Assembly: GCA_007713455.1 (NCBI GenBank)
Contig: VMRT01000026.1
Span: forward strand, 1-37,363
DNA from: Pseudomonas sp.
GTDB lineage: Bacteria; Pseudomonadota; Gammaproteobacteria; Pseudomonadales; Pseudomonadaceae
Length of the DNA: 37,363 bases
Direction of reading: 5' to 3'
Shown: positions 17,676-25,440 of the stretch, piece by piece
How positions within the stretch are numbered: the first letter of the stretch is position 1
Layout: the number at the start of each line of letters is the position of its first letter
Notes under the pieces: model-generated
What the model saw: only the letters and a program-made list of their open reading frames with translations
Told to the model about the DNA's origin: nothing
Databases searched by the model: none
Made by a program: the position numbers and the translations under genes

Positions 17676-18194
17676 ATGAAAAAACTGTTCTCCCTGGCTG
17701 CAGTGGCGGCACTCTCTGTAGGTTCGATGGCGGTTGCCCACGCCGTAGACTTTACCGTTGCGGTCGGCCAGACGGACGAGTCGACCATGACCTATCGCCT
17801 GGGTGCGCAATTCGATTTCGGCACCAGCTGGTTCCAGACCAGCGTGGGCCGACTGACCGGCTACTGGGATGCTGGTTATACCTACTGGGAGGGCGACGAG
17901 TCGTCGAGCAATCACAGCATTTCGCTGGCCCCGGTCTTCGTCTACGAGTTCGCTGGTGAATCGGTCAAACCCTATGTCGAGGCAGGCATCGGCGTCGCGG
18001 CGTTCGAGAGCACCGAGGTCGAGGGCAACGGTCTCGGTTCGTCTTTCCAGTTCGAGGATCGGATCGGTGCAGGCCTGCGTTTCGCCGGTGGCCACGAAGT
18101 GGGCGTGCGCGCAATCCACTATTCCAACGCCGGCATCAAGAAGCCGAACGATGGTGTTGAAAGCTACGCCTTGCATTACCGGATGGCCTTCTAA
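17676..18194 (+). CDS. pagL: Lipid A 3-O-deacylase PagL
   Basis: PagL is an outer-membrane beta-barrel hydrolase that removes the 3-position acyl chain of lipid A, tuning endotoxin activity and membrane properties. The 172 residues comprise a signal peptide (cleavage near AHA at 21-23) and a barrel with TYRLG, GRLTGYWDAGYTYWEG and FEDRIGAGLRF segments. The catalytic set is visible: His148 and Ser150 in AIHYSNAG and Glu162 in NDGVES, matching the His-Ser-Glu triad known from P. aeruginosa PagL. AAGGAAG precedes the ATG at 17676. It lies just after murI, as in P. aeruginosa from memory. No PhoP-type box is evident. Confidence 0.95.
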   Translation: MKKLFSLAAVAALSVGSMAVAHAVDFTVAVGQTDESTMTYRLGAQFDFGTSWFQTSVGRLTGYWDAGYTYWEGDESSSNHSISLAPVFVYEFAGESVKPYVEAGIGVAAFESTEVEGNGLGSSFQFEDRIGAGLRFAGGHEVGVRAIHYSNAGIKKPNDGVESYALHYRMAF

Positions 18195-18251
18195 GCAGGC
18201 CGTCCCGAGGTGCTGCAGGGCGGTTCGCCAGCCCTGCACTGCCCATAGCGT

Positions 18252-18563
18252 TCAGCCATATGCCGTGGCGCTGCCCTTGCGCTCTTCGTGGCAATCCTCT
18301 GACCCCAGTTCGAACTCCCTGCAGATCAATGGCCGGTTTTCGTAGATCGTGCAGCGCATGCTGTCCCGATCAAGCGCCGCGCACCAGCCATCCTCCAGGC
18401 GCAGCATGACTTCGCCGCCCCAGCTGTCGGTGTCGATATAGCGCTGCGGAACGCCGGTATCGCTGAATAGCAACACTTCGAGTCGACAGCAGCAGGCCGC
18501 GCAGGTGGCGCAGCTCACGCTGGTGTCTTCGAGTTGTTGGTGGGGAATGGTCGAATCGTTCAT
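18252..18563 (-). CDS. YkgJ-family Cys-cluster protein
   Basis: This 103-residue protein carries a dense cysteine cluster (Cys18, 21, 24, 25, 26) and four more cysteines at 61, 71, 81 and 91, the last in the CREFELGSEDC region. This is the zinc- or iron-chelating CxxCxxCC pattern of the YkgJ/UPF0153 family, whose biochemical role is not established. It converges with pagL and follows uraA on the same strand after 82 bases. No signal peptide or membrane segment is seen, so it is probably cytoplasmic. Confidence 0.88.
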   Translation of the reverse strand: MNDSTIPHQQLEDTSVSCATCAACCCRLEVLLFSDTGVPQRYIDTDSWGGEVMLRLEDGWCAALDRDSMRCTIYENRPLICREFELGSEDCHEERKGSATAYG

Positions 18564-18645
18564 CGCGCCAGGCTAGTCGATACGCTCGACCGGGCGCCCA
18601 CTCAGGGCGCCGAGTGGTGGCACCAGCAAAGCCGGTGTCACGCTT

Positions 18646-19905
18646 TTACAGCTCTTCGTTCAGCTGCTTGTTGCGCCAACCATCCCCGCCGGGGAGCAAA
18701 AGGTTGAGCAGCAGGGCGATGATCGCGCACAGCGAGATGCCGGACAGGGTGAATTCACCGTAGCCGAACGCCATGCCGCCGATGCCGAACACCAGCGTCA
18801 CCGAAACGATAATGAGGTTGCGTGCCTCGGACAGGTCGACCTGATGACGAATCAACGTGCTCAGTCCCACCACGGCAATCGAGCCGAACAGCAGACAGAG
18901 AATGCCACCCATCACCGGAACCGGAATGCTCAGCAAGCCGGCGCCGAATTTGCCGATAAAGGCCAGGGCGATGGCGAATACCGCCGCCCAGGTCATGATC
19001 TTCGGGTTGTAGTTTTTAGTCAGCATCACCGCGCCGGTCACTTCGGCATAGGTGGTATTCGGCGGGCCGCCGAAAAGGCCGGCTGCCGAGGTGGCCACGC
19101 CATCACCCAGTAGCGTGCGGTGCAAGCCTGGCTTCTTGACATAGTTATTGCCTGTCACGCTGCCGATGGCCACCACGCCGCCGATATGCTCGATTGCCGG
19201 TGCCAGGGCGACCGGTACCATGAACAGGATGGCGCCGATATTGAACTCCGGTGCGACGAAGTTCGGCATCGCTAGCCAGGGTGCGGCCGCGATACCGCTG
19301 GTATCCACCACACCGAAAGCAAACGACAGCCCGTAGCCGACCGCAACGCCGGCGAGAATCGGTACCAGGCGAAACAAGCCCTTGCCCAGCACCGCCACGA
19401 GCAGGGTTGTGACAAGTGCCGGCATCGAGATCAGCATCGCCGTCTGGTAGGGGATCAACTGGGCGCTGCCATCGCCGGCTTTGCCCATGGCCATGTTCAC
19501 CGCCACAGGTGACAGCGCCAGACCGATCGAAATGATCACTGGGGCAATGACCACTGGCGGCAGCAGGCGATCGATGAAGCCGGGGCCCTTCAGGCGCACC
19601 GCGAAGCCGAGCAGCATGTAGACAAGTCCGGCAGCGACCACGCCACCCATGACCGCCGGCAGGCCGAACTCACCCTTAGCCGCAATGATCGGTGCGATAA
19701 AGGCGAAGCTGGAGGCCAGGAATACCGGTACCTGACGCCGCGTGATCAGCTGGAACAGCAGGGTGCCAAGGCCGGCGGTAAACAGCGCTACGTTGGGGTC
19801 CATGCCGGTGATCAGCGGCATCAGCACCAGGGCGCCGAAGGCCACGAACAGCATCTGTGCGCCGGCCAGTACCTGCCGGCCAAGCGGCTCGTCGGTATGC
19901 GACAT
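18646..19905 (-). CDS. uraA: Uracil permease (NCS2 / uracil-xanthine permease)
   Basis: This inner-membrane nucleobase:proton symporter has 419 residues and about 14 hydrophobic segments. The family block FGGPPNTTYAEVTGAVMLTKNY (substrate-contact region; PPNTTYAE is diagnostic) and an APAIEHIGGVVAIG stretch with the conserved Glu are present. It starts 2 bases after upp, the enzyme that traps imported uracil as UMP, so the pair forms a salvage operon. Orthology to uraA rests on sequence and this neighbour. Confidence 0.95.
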   Translation of the reverse strand: MSHTDEPLGRQVLAGAQMLFVAFGALVLMPLITGMDPNVALFTAGLGTLLFQLITRRQVPVFLASSFAFIAPIIAAKGEFGLPAVMGGVVAAGLVYMLLGFAVRLKGPGFIDRLLPPVVIAPVIISIGLALSPVAVNMAMGKAGDGSAQLIPYQTAMLISMPALVTTLLVAVLGKGLFRLVPILAGVAVGYGLSFAFGVVDTSGIAAAPWLAMPNFVAPEFNIGAILFMVPVALAPAIEHIGGVVAIGSVTGNNYVKKPGLHRTLLGDGVATSAAGLFGGPPNTTYAEVTGAVMLTKNYNPKIMTWAAVFAIALAFIGKFGAGLLSIPVPVMGGILCLLFGSIAVVGLSTLIRHQVDLSEARNLIIVSVTLVFGIGGMAFGYGEFTLSGISLCAIIALLLNLLLPGGDGWRNKQLNEEL

Positions 19906-19907
19906 GC

Positions 19908-20546
19908 TCAGATGTCCTTCTGCTTGGTGCCGAAGATCTTGTCGCCAGCGTCACCCAGGCCCGGGACGATGTAGCCGTGTTCGTCGAGACGCTCATCGAT
20001 GGATGCCGTGAAAATCAGCACGTCCGGGTGTGCTTTTTCCACAGCGGCGATGCCTTCCGGGGCGGCGACCAGCACCAAAGCACGGATTTCCTTGCAACCG
20101 GCCTTCTTCAGCATGTCGATGGTGGCGACCATCGAGCCGCCGGTGGCGAGCATGGGGTCGATGATGATGGCCAGGCGCTGTTCGATTTCCGGAACCAGTT
20201 TTTCCAGATAGGTCTGCGCCTGCAGCGTTTCCTCGTTACGGGCGATGCCTACCGCACTGACCTTGGCGCCCGGGATCAGGCTGAGCACGCCGTCGAGCAT
20301 GCCGATGCCCGCACGCAGGATGGGTACGACGGTGATCTTCTTTCCGGATATCTTCTCGACCTGCACCGGGCCGCACCAGCCGTCGATGCTGTAGTGTTCC
20401 AGCGGCAGATCAGAAGTTGCTTCATAAGTGAGGATCGAGCCCACTTCCTGAGCCAGTTCACGGAAGTTTTTGGTGCTGATGTCGGCGCGGCGCATCAGGC
20501 CGAGCTTGTGGCGGATCAGCGGATGGCGGATCTCTCGAATGGGCAT
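19908..20546 (-). CDS. upp: Uracil phosphoribosyltransferase
   Basis: It converts uracil and PRPP to UMP. In 212 residues the PRPP-binding loop [10 protein letters not shown] lies at about 129-138, with [12 protein letters not shown] (75-86) and the uracil-binding C-terminus ([16 protein letters not shown]). Length and motifs are standard. It is divergent from hpt, so pyrimidine and purine salvage share a 250-base control region. Confidence 0.97.
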   Translation of the reverse strand: MPIREIRHPLIRHKLGLMRRADISTKNFRELAQEVGSILTYEATSDLPLEHYSIDGWCGPVQVEKISGKKITVVPILRAGIGMLDGVLSLIPGAKVSAVGIARNEETLQAQTYLEKLVPEIEQRLAIIIDPMLATGGSMVATIDMLKKAGCKEIRALVLVAAPEGIAAVEKAHPDVLIFTASIDERLDEHGYIVPGLGDAGDKIFGTKQKDI

Positions 20547-20631
20547 TGTGGGCTCCGGCGGGCAAATAAACCGGCTTAGATTAAAGCATCGTCGAGTCAG
20601 CGGCTATTCGCGCGTCATTCGACCGGCAGAC

Positions 20632-20660
20632 TTGCTGCGGCCCGCGGGGGTGGGTATCTT
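20632..20660 (+). promoter_or_regulatory. Candidate promoter for hpt
   Basis: TTGCTG (20632-20637) and TATCTT (20655-20660) are 17 bases apart and lie 140 bases before the hpt start codon. The match to the housekeeping consensus is partial, so this is only a suggestion. Confidence 0.3.
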
Positions 20661-20796
20661 CCACGCCCTTTCGCGGACGGCTGAAAGTGGGCTGTTCGGT
20701 CAGGTTTTTCGCTGTTCAGGATACGGCGATTCAACCGCGCGAGTTGCCAGGTTCAGTTGGCGCTCTAACACTCATCTTTCTGAGGGGAATCGCATC

Positions 20797-21354
20797 ATGT
20801 CCGTCGATCTCGCACATATCCGCCAAGTCATGGCCGAGGCTGACTGCCTGTACACCGAAGAACAGGTAGAAGCAGCGATCAGTCAGGTCGCCGAAACGAT
20901 CAACGGAGAGTTGGCCGACCGCAATCCAGTGGTCTTCTGCGTGATGAACGGCGGACTGATCTTCGCTGGAAAGCTGATGACCAAGCTGAATTTCCCGCTG
21001 GAGCTGTCCTATCTGCACGCTTCGCGCTATCGCAACGAAACCAGCGGTGGCGAGCTGTTCTGGAAGGCCAAGCCGGAAATCTCCTTCATCGATCGCGACG
21101 TGCTGATCATCGACGACATCCTCGACGAAGGGCACACGCTGGGCGCGATCATCGATTTCTGCCATCACGCCGGCGCCTCGGCGGTACACACCGCCGTGCT
21201 GATCGACAAGGATCACCAGCGCAAGGCGCGCCCGGATCTCAAGGCCAACTATGTGGGCCTGCGCTGCATCGATCGGTTCATCTTCGGTTATGGCATGGAC
21301 TACAAGGGCTATTGGCGCAACGCGCCGGGCATCTTCGCCGTCAAAGGGCTGTGA
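20797..21354 (+). CDS. hpt: Hypoxanthine-guanine phosphoribosyltransferase
   Basis: It salvages hypoxanthine and guanine to IMP and GMP using PRPP. The start at 20797 follows TGAGGGG and gives 185 residues opening MSVDLAHIRQVMAEADCLY. The PRPP loop LIIDDILDEGHT is at 103-114. Its form, with Glu-Gly-His instead of the commoner Thr-Gly-Thr, is typical of the Pseudomonas-type enzyme from memory. No signal for export. It is transcribed away from upp-uraA. Confidence 0.93.
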   Translation: MSVDLAHIRQVMAEADCLYTEEQVEAAISQVAETINGELADRNPVVFCVMNGGLIFAGKLMTKLNFPLELSYLHASRYRNETSGGELFWKAKPEISFIDRDVLIIDDILDEGHTLGAIIDFCHHAGASAVHTAVLIDKDHQRKARPDLKANYVGLRCIDRFIFGYGMDYKGYWRNAPGIFAVKGL

Positions 21355-21406
21355 TAGCCGCCGCCGCTTTCGAGCGGCGTATCCGATAGCACCTGAGCCA
21401 CTCCTG

Positions 21407-21427
21407 GCGACCCGAAGTTCGGGTCGC
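21407..21427. repeat. 21-base perfect palindrome with 10-base arms
   Basis: GCGACCCGAA and TTCGGGTCGC flank a single G. On RNA it would form a hairpin with a short loop; no T-run follows on either strand, so it is not a standard intrinsic terminator. Confidence 0.75.
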
Positions 21428-21477
21428 TATGACGCTACCTCGCGGCATCGTGTTTCGTTTCGTCTCAAACGCTCCGC

Positions 21478-21494
21478 GGTTGCGTAACGCAACC
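21478..21494. repeat. 17-base perfect palindrome
   Basis: GGTTGCGT and ACGCAACC flank a single A. The tight centre and position in a promoter-size gap suit either a protein-binding operator or a REP-like element. Genome-wide copy number would tell which. Confidence 0.7.
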
Positions 21495-21851
21495 ACACGC
21501 ATCAGGCGTTTTGCGCTTGCGCGCCTTCCCTTCGTCCCATCTTCATTTCCCGCGCCGTAGTGCTCGCGACAGCGAGACCGCTCCAGCTACACCTACGACT
21601 TTCGGATAAACGTCACAAGTTTGCGTGTCGTTTTGTCACGGCCGCTCTATATCGGCCTTTGCCGCCCGGGGAATCATGGCTAAGCTCGATGTGCCATACC
21701 CCGGCGCGGCGCTGTGCCATCGCGCTCAAATCCAATGCTGGGACGGTCTTTCATACTAAAGGATTACACGCTAAATCAAACCTTCGTGCGCTTAACCCTC
21801 CGCAGAGCTCTGGGTAGGGTTGGCGTACATCGAACCAACCAGGAGCGCCTC

Positions 21852-23732
21852 ATGACAAAAACAACAAGGCAAGGAATCTTCCAGCCCACATCCCTCGCTC
21901 TGGCGATTGCCCTGAGCACCGCGGCACCGGCTTACGCGGTCAACTTCAACATCGGTGAGATCGAAGGCCAGTTCGACTCATCCATGTCGATCGGCGCCAG
22001 CTGGTCGATGGCGGATCGGGATATGGACCTGGTTGGCGCAGCCAATGGCGGCACTGGCTTCACTCAGACTGGTGACGACGGGCGACTGAACTTCAAGAAG
22101 GGCGAGACCTTCTCCAAGATCTTCAAGGGTGTGCATGACCTCGAGCTGCGCTATCGCGACAGCGGCGCGTTCGTGCGCGGCAAGTACTGGTACGACTTCG
22201 AGCTGAAGGACGAGAGCCGCCTGTTCAAGGACATCAGCGACAGCAACCGCAAGGAAGCCGCGCAGTCTTCCGGCGCTGAAATCCTCGATGCGTTCCTCTA
22301 TCACAACTATTACCTGGGCGAGCTGCCAGGCACCGTGCGGATCGGCCGGCAGGTGGTGAGTTGGGGTGAGAGCACCTTCATCGGCAACTCCATCAACTCG
22401 ATCAACCCGCTGGACGCCGCGGCGTTCCGTCGCCCGGGCGCGGAGATCAAGGAAGGCCTGATTCCGGTCAACATGCTCTACGTCTCGCAGAGCCTGACCG
22501 ACCGCCTGAGCATGGAGGCGTTCTATCAGCTGGAATGGGATCAGACGATTGTCGATAACTGCGGAACGTTCTTCTCGGGAGCTGATGTCGCGGCGGATGG
22601 CTGTGACAATAATTACAACGTCGGGCCGGCTGCGCTTGCCTCGGCATTGAACGGGCCATTGGGAGGCTTCGCCACGGCCGCCGGCGTTTCCTATTCCGAC
22701 GAGGGCGTGATGATCCCGCGCGGTGGTGACCGTGATGCTCGTGACTCCGGTCAGTATGGCCTGGCATTGCGCTGGCTTGGCGACAGCACCGAGTACGGTG
22801 CCTATTTCATGAACTATCACAGTCGTACGCCGATCGTGAGCACCCATACTGCCGGCCTTGGGACCTTTGCTGCTGCCCAAGGGGCTGGAGCTGCAGCCGG
22901 CCAAGCGGTAATCGAGTCGGTTGTGGCGCAGCTCGTGCAGGCAGGGATTCCGTTGGCTCAAGCAATTCCGATGGCTCAGCAGATGGCGGGAGGACTCGCT
23001 GCTCAGGCCGGCACCGCGATCGGCGGCGCGGTGTTGCTCGGCAACGGTCAGTACTACTTGGAATATCCTGAAGACATCCAGCTTTACGGTTTGAGCTTCT
23101 CTACGACGTTGCCCACCGGCACAGCCTGGTCCGGTGAAATGAGTTACCGGCCTAACGCGCCTATCCAGATCAATACCACCGACGTCACGCTTGAGCTAAC
23201 TGACCCCACTCGGGCAGGGCTAGATAATCGCGGCTATAACCGCAAGGAAATCACCCAACTGCAAACTACCTTCACGCATTTCTTCGACCAGGTGCTGGGG
23301 GCGGAGCGCGTGACTGTGGTGGGCGAGATTGGTTACGCGCATGTTGGCGGACTGGAGAGTACAAGCGAGGTTCGCTATGGCCGCGACCCCAACTTCGGTA
23401 CGCCTACCGACGCTGCCGCGCTGGCTGCCAACGGCTGGCATGGTTTCGTCACCGCCAACTCCTGGGGCTATCGCCTGCGCGCCATCGCCGACTACAACAA
23501 CGTCTTCGCCGGCATCAACCTGAAGCCGAACCTGTCTTTCTCCCACGACGTCGATGGTTATGGCCCGAACGGTCTGTTCAACGAGGATTCCAAGGCGCTC
23601 AGTATCGGTCTGGATGCCGAGTACCAAAACACCTACACCGCCAGCCTGTCCTACACCGATTTCTTCGATGGCGACTACAACATGCTGGTCGACCGCGACT
23701 TCCTCGCGTTCAGCGTGGGCGTGAACTTCTAA
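21852..23732 (+). CDS. DUF1302-family exported protein
   Basis: This protein has 626 residues; the start at 21852 follows CAGGAGCG and opens a Sec signal peptide (basic start, hydrophobic core, cleavage near AYAV at about 30). The mature protein begins NFNIGEIEGQFDSSMSIGASW and is rich in alternating beta-strand patterns, ending in an aromatic residue (GVNF), so an outer-membrane barrel is likely. The family is of unknown function and is usually found beside DUF1329, as here. Motifs of the family that I recognise are RIGRQVVSWGESTFI and GLALRWLGDSTEYGAYFMNYHSR. An Ala/Gly/Gln-rich segment at about 332-395 interrupts the barrel pattern. Likely role (inference): a channel or acceptor for a hydrophobic compound. 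Confidence 0.85.
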   Translation: MTKTTRQGIFQPTSLALAIALSTAAPAYAVNFNIGEIEGQFDSSMSIGASWSMADRDMDLVGAANGGTGFTQTGDDGRLNFKKGETFSKIFKGVHDLELRYRDSGAFVRGKYWYDFELKDESRLFKDISDSNRKEAAQSSGAEILDAFLYHNYYLGELPGTVRIGRQVVSWGESTFIGNSINSINPLDAAAFRRPGAEIKEGLIPVNMLYVSQSLTDRLSMEAFYQLEWDQTIVDNCGTFFSGADVAADGCDNNYNVGPAALASALNGPLGGFATAAGVSYSDEGVMIPRGGDRDARDSGQYGLALRWLGDSTEYGAYFMNYHSRTPIVSTHTAGLGTFAAAQGAGAAAGQAVIESVVAQLVQAGIPLAQAIPMAQQMAGGLAAQAGTAIGGAVLLGNGQYYLEYPEDIQLYGLSFSTTLPTGTAWSGEMSYRPNAPIQINTTDVTLELTDPTRAGLDNRGYNRKEITQLQTTFTHFFDQVLGAERVTVVGEIGYAHVGGLESTSEVRYGRDPNFGTPTDAAALAANGWHGFVTANSWGYRLRAIADYNNVFAGINLKPNLSFSHDVDGYGPNGLFNEDSKALSIGLDAEYQNTYTASLSYTDFFDGDYNMLVDRDFLAFSVGVNF

Positions 23733-23743
23733 AGGGGGCGTTA

Positions 23744-23778
23744 GCTGACCGGTGCGTCGGACGGCACATCCGGTCAGC
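23744..23778 (+). other. Intercistronic hairpin between DUF1302 and DUF1329 genes
   Basis: GCTGACCGG (23744-23752) and CCGGTCAGC (23770-23778) form a perfect 9-bp stem over a 17-base loop that contains a further GTGC/GCAC pairing. No T-run follows. Such structures in a 99-base gap often stabilise the upstream message or lower downstream expression; the function here is inferred. Confidence 0.6.
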
Positions 23779-23831
23779 GACAAGTGTTACCGATGGCCTC
23801 CGGCCAAACAGATCAGAGGAACTGGAATCGT

Positions 23832-25193
23832 ATGAAAACAACAAGAAAACTGTTCAGTGTCTTGGCTCTTTCCCTGCTCGCCAGCAGCGTCATGGCGGCG
23901 GTGTCTCCTGAGGAGGCCGCCAAGCTTGGTACGACGCTGACGCCGCTGGGCGCGGAAAAAGCCGGTAACGCCGACGGCAGCATTCCCGAGTGGACCGGTG
24001 GTCTGACGACCGATGCCGCACCGCTGAAAAGCGGCCACCTCACCGATCCCTTCAAGGGCGAGCAGCCGAAGCTCGTCATCACCGCGCAGAATGCCGAGCA
24101 GCACAAGGACAAGCTGACTGCAGGTCAGCTGGCGATGTTCAAACGCTATCCGGAAACCTACAAGATTCGCGTGTTTCCGACACACCGTAGCGCCGCCGTG
24201 CCGGACAAGATCTATGAGGCGGCGAAGAAAAGCGCGCAGAACGTCTCGCTGGTCGAGGGTGGAAATGGCGTCAGCGGCTTCACCGAGAGCCGCTACTACG
24301 CGTTCCCGATTCCGCAGAACGGCCTCGAGGTGATCTGGAACCACATCACCCGTTATCGCGGTGGCAACGTGCGCCGTAACATCGTTCAGGCGACGCCGCA
24401 AACCAATGGCAGCTACACCCTGGTCCACTTCGAGGATGAAGTCGCTTTCCCGAGTGACATGAGCGATCTGGACGCCGAGCGCGCCAAGAACGCGCTGCTG
24501 TTCTTCAAACAGCGCGTGACCGCTCCGTCGCGCCTGGCGGGCAACGTGCTGCTGGTGCACGACTCGCTCGATCAGGTGAAGGATCCGCGTCAGGCCTGGA
24601 TCTACAACGCCGGCCAGCGCCGCGTGCGGCGTGCGCCGCAGGTCGCCTACGACGGTCCGGGTACCGCGTCGGACGGCATGCGTACCACCGACAACTTCGA
24701 CATGTTCAGCGGCGCGCCAGACCGCTACGACTGGAAATTGATCGGCAAGAAGGAGCTGTACATTCCCTACAACAGCTTCGAGATTGCCTCCAGCGATCTG
24801 AAGTACGCCGACATCATCAAGGCCGGGCACGTCAATCAGGATCTCGCTCGCTACGAGCTGCACCGCGTGTGGGAGATCGAGGCGAACCTGAAGAGCGGCG
24901 AGCGCAACATCTACGCCAAGCGTCGTTTCTTCGTTGACGAGGACACCTGGACCATCGTCCAGTCGGAGCTGTACGACGGGCGTGGCCAGCTGTGGCGCGT
25001 GGGTGAAGGGCACATGCTGCAGTACTACCAGCACAAGGTGCCGGCCTACGCGTTCGAGTCGCTCTACGACATCATTTCCGGCCGCTACATCGCGATCGGC
25101 ATGAGCAACGAGGAAAAACCGTTCGACTGGGGTTACAAGGCATCCGCCCGCGACTTCACGCCAGCGGCCCTGCGTAACGCTGGGGTGCGCTGA
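23832..25193 (+). CDS. DUF1329-family exported protein
   Basis: A 453-residue protein with a Sec signal peptide (MKTTRKLFSVLALSLLASS, cleavage near VMA-A at about 23). The mature part begins VSPEEAAKLGTTLTPLGAEKAGN and IPEWTGG, the family opening. The start at 23832 was chosen because it gives the clean signal; an upstream in-frame ATG (23784) would bury it. The family is uncharacterised; some members carry the annotation 'outer membrane lipoprotein-sorting protein' because the fold resembles LolA/LolB, but there is no lipobox here. It follows the DUF1302 gene by 99 bases and precedes the regulator gene after a terminator. A periplasmic carrier that works with the DUF1302 protein is a fair guess. 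Confidence 0.88.
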   Translation: MKTTRKLFSVLALSLLASSVMAAVSPEEAAKLGTTLTPLGAEKAGNADGSIPEWTGGLTTDAAPLKSGHLTDPFKGEQPKLVITAQNAEQHKDKLTAGQLAMFKRYPETYKIRVFPTHRSAAVPDKIYEAAKKSAQNVSLVEGGNGVSGFTESRYYAFPIPQNGLEVIWNHITRYRGGNVRRNIVQATPQTNGSYTLVHFEDEVAFPSDMSDLDAERAKNALLFFKQRVTAPSRLAGNVLLVHDSLDQVKDPRQAWIYNAGQRRVRRAPQVAYDGPGTASDGMRTTDNFDMFSGAPDRYDWKLIGKKELYIPYNSFEIASSDLKYADIIKAGHVNQDLARYELHRVWEIEANLKSGERNIYAKRRFFVDEDTWTIVQSELYDGRGQLWRVGEGHMLQYYQHKVPAYAFESLYDIISGRYIAIGMSNEEKPFDWGYKASARDFTPAALRNAGVR

Positions 25194-25214
25194 GCCTCGA
25201 GCGGGTATGCGTGT

Positions 25215-25245
25215 AAAAAGGGGCGGCCAGAAGGCCGCCTTTTTT
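25215..25245 (+). terminator. Rho-independent terminator after the DUF1329 gene
   Basis: GGCGGCC (25222-25228) and GGCCGCC (25233-25239) with loop AGAA, preceded by five A and followed by six T. It ends the DUF1302-DUF1329 transcript 22 bases past the stop and means the regulator gene is transcribed from its own promoter. Confidence 0.93.
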
Positions 25246-25440
25246 GTGCGCGCAGGGATGAGAGGCGCGCAGAACTGGGTGCGATCTGCGTGCAACGGGG
25301 CTGCTGATTGCACAAGCAGGTCGACAAAACGCTGCTGATGCGTCAGGTTGCACAGGTGGAGCGGACCGCCAGCAAGGGATACGCCTGGCCGGCCGCTGGC
25401 CATTTCATGGACTGAATATACGAATAAGAGAAACGTTGCC

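Larger units (their letters stand above)
21355..21851. promoter_or_regulatory. 497-base spacer with three palindromes before the DUF1302 gene
   Basis: No gene is supported here. From left to right it holds a hairpin CGCCGCT-TTCG-AGCGGCG (21362-21379) 8 bases past hpt, a 21-base palindrome with 10-base arms (21407-21427), and a 17-base palindrome GGTTGCGTAACGCAACC (21478-21494). The first two may end or stabilise hpt mRNA. The third is about 360 bases before the next start codon. A weaker GGTTGG-N10-type repeat lies close to the ribosome-binding site. No clear sigma-70 or sigma-54 promoter was found. Confidence 0.5.

Noticed and set aside
18564..18645. GGCGCC repeats (near 18592 and 18606) as a uraA terminator
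   Set aside because: Both are self-complementary hexamers with weak pairing and no T-run on the minus strand.
21355..21851. Insertion sequence or attachment site as source of the palindromes
   Set aside because: No transposase or integrase gene, no target-site duplication, no tRNA end and no matching pair of terminal repeats.
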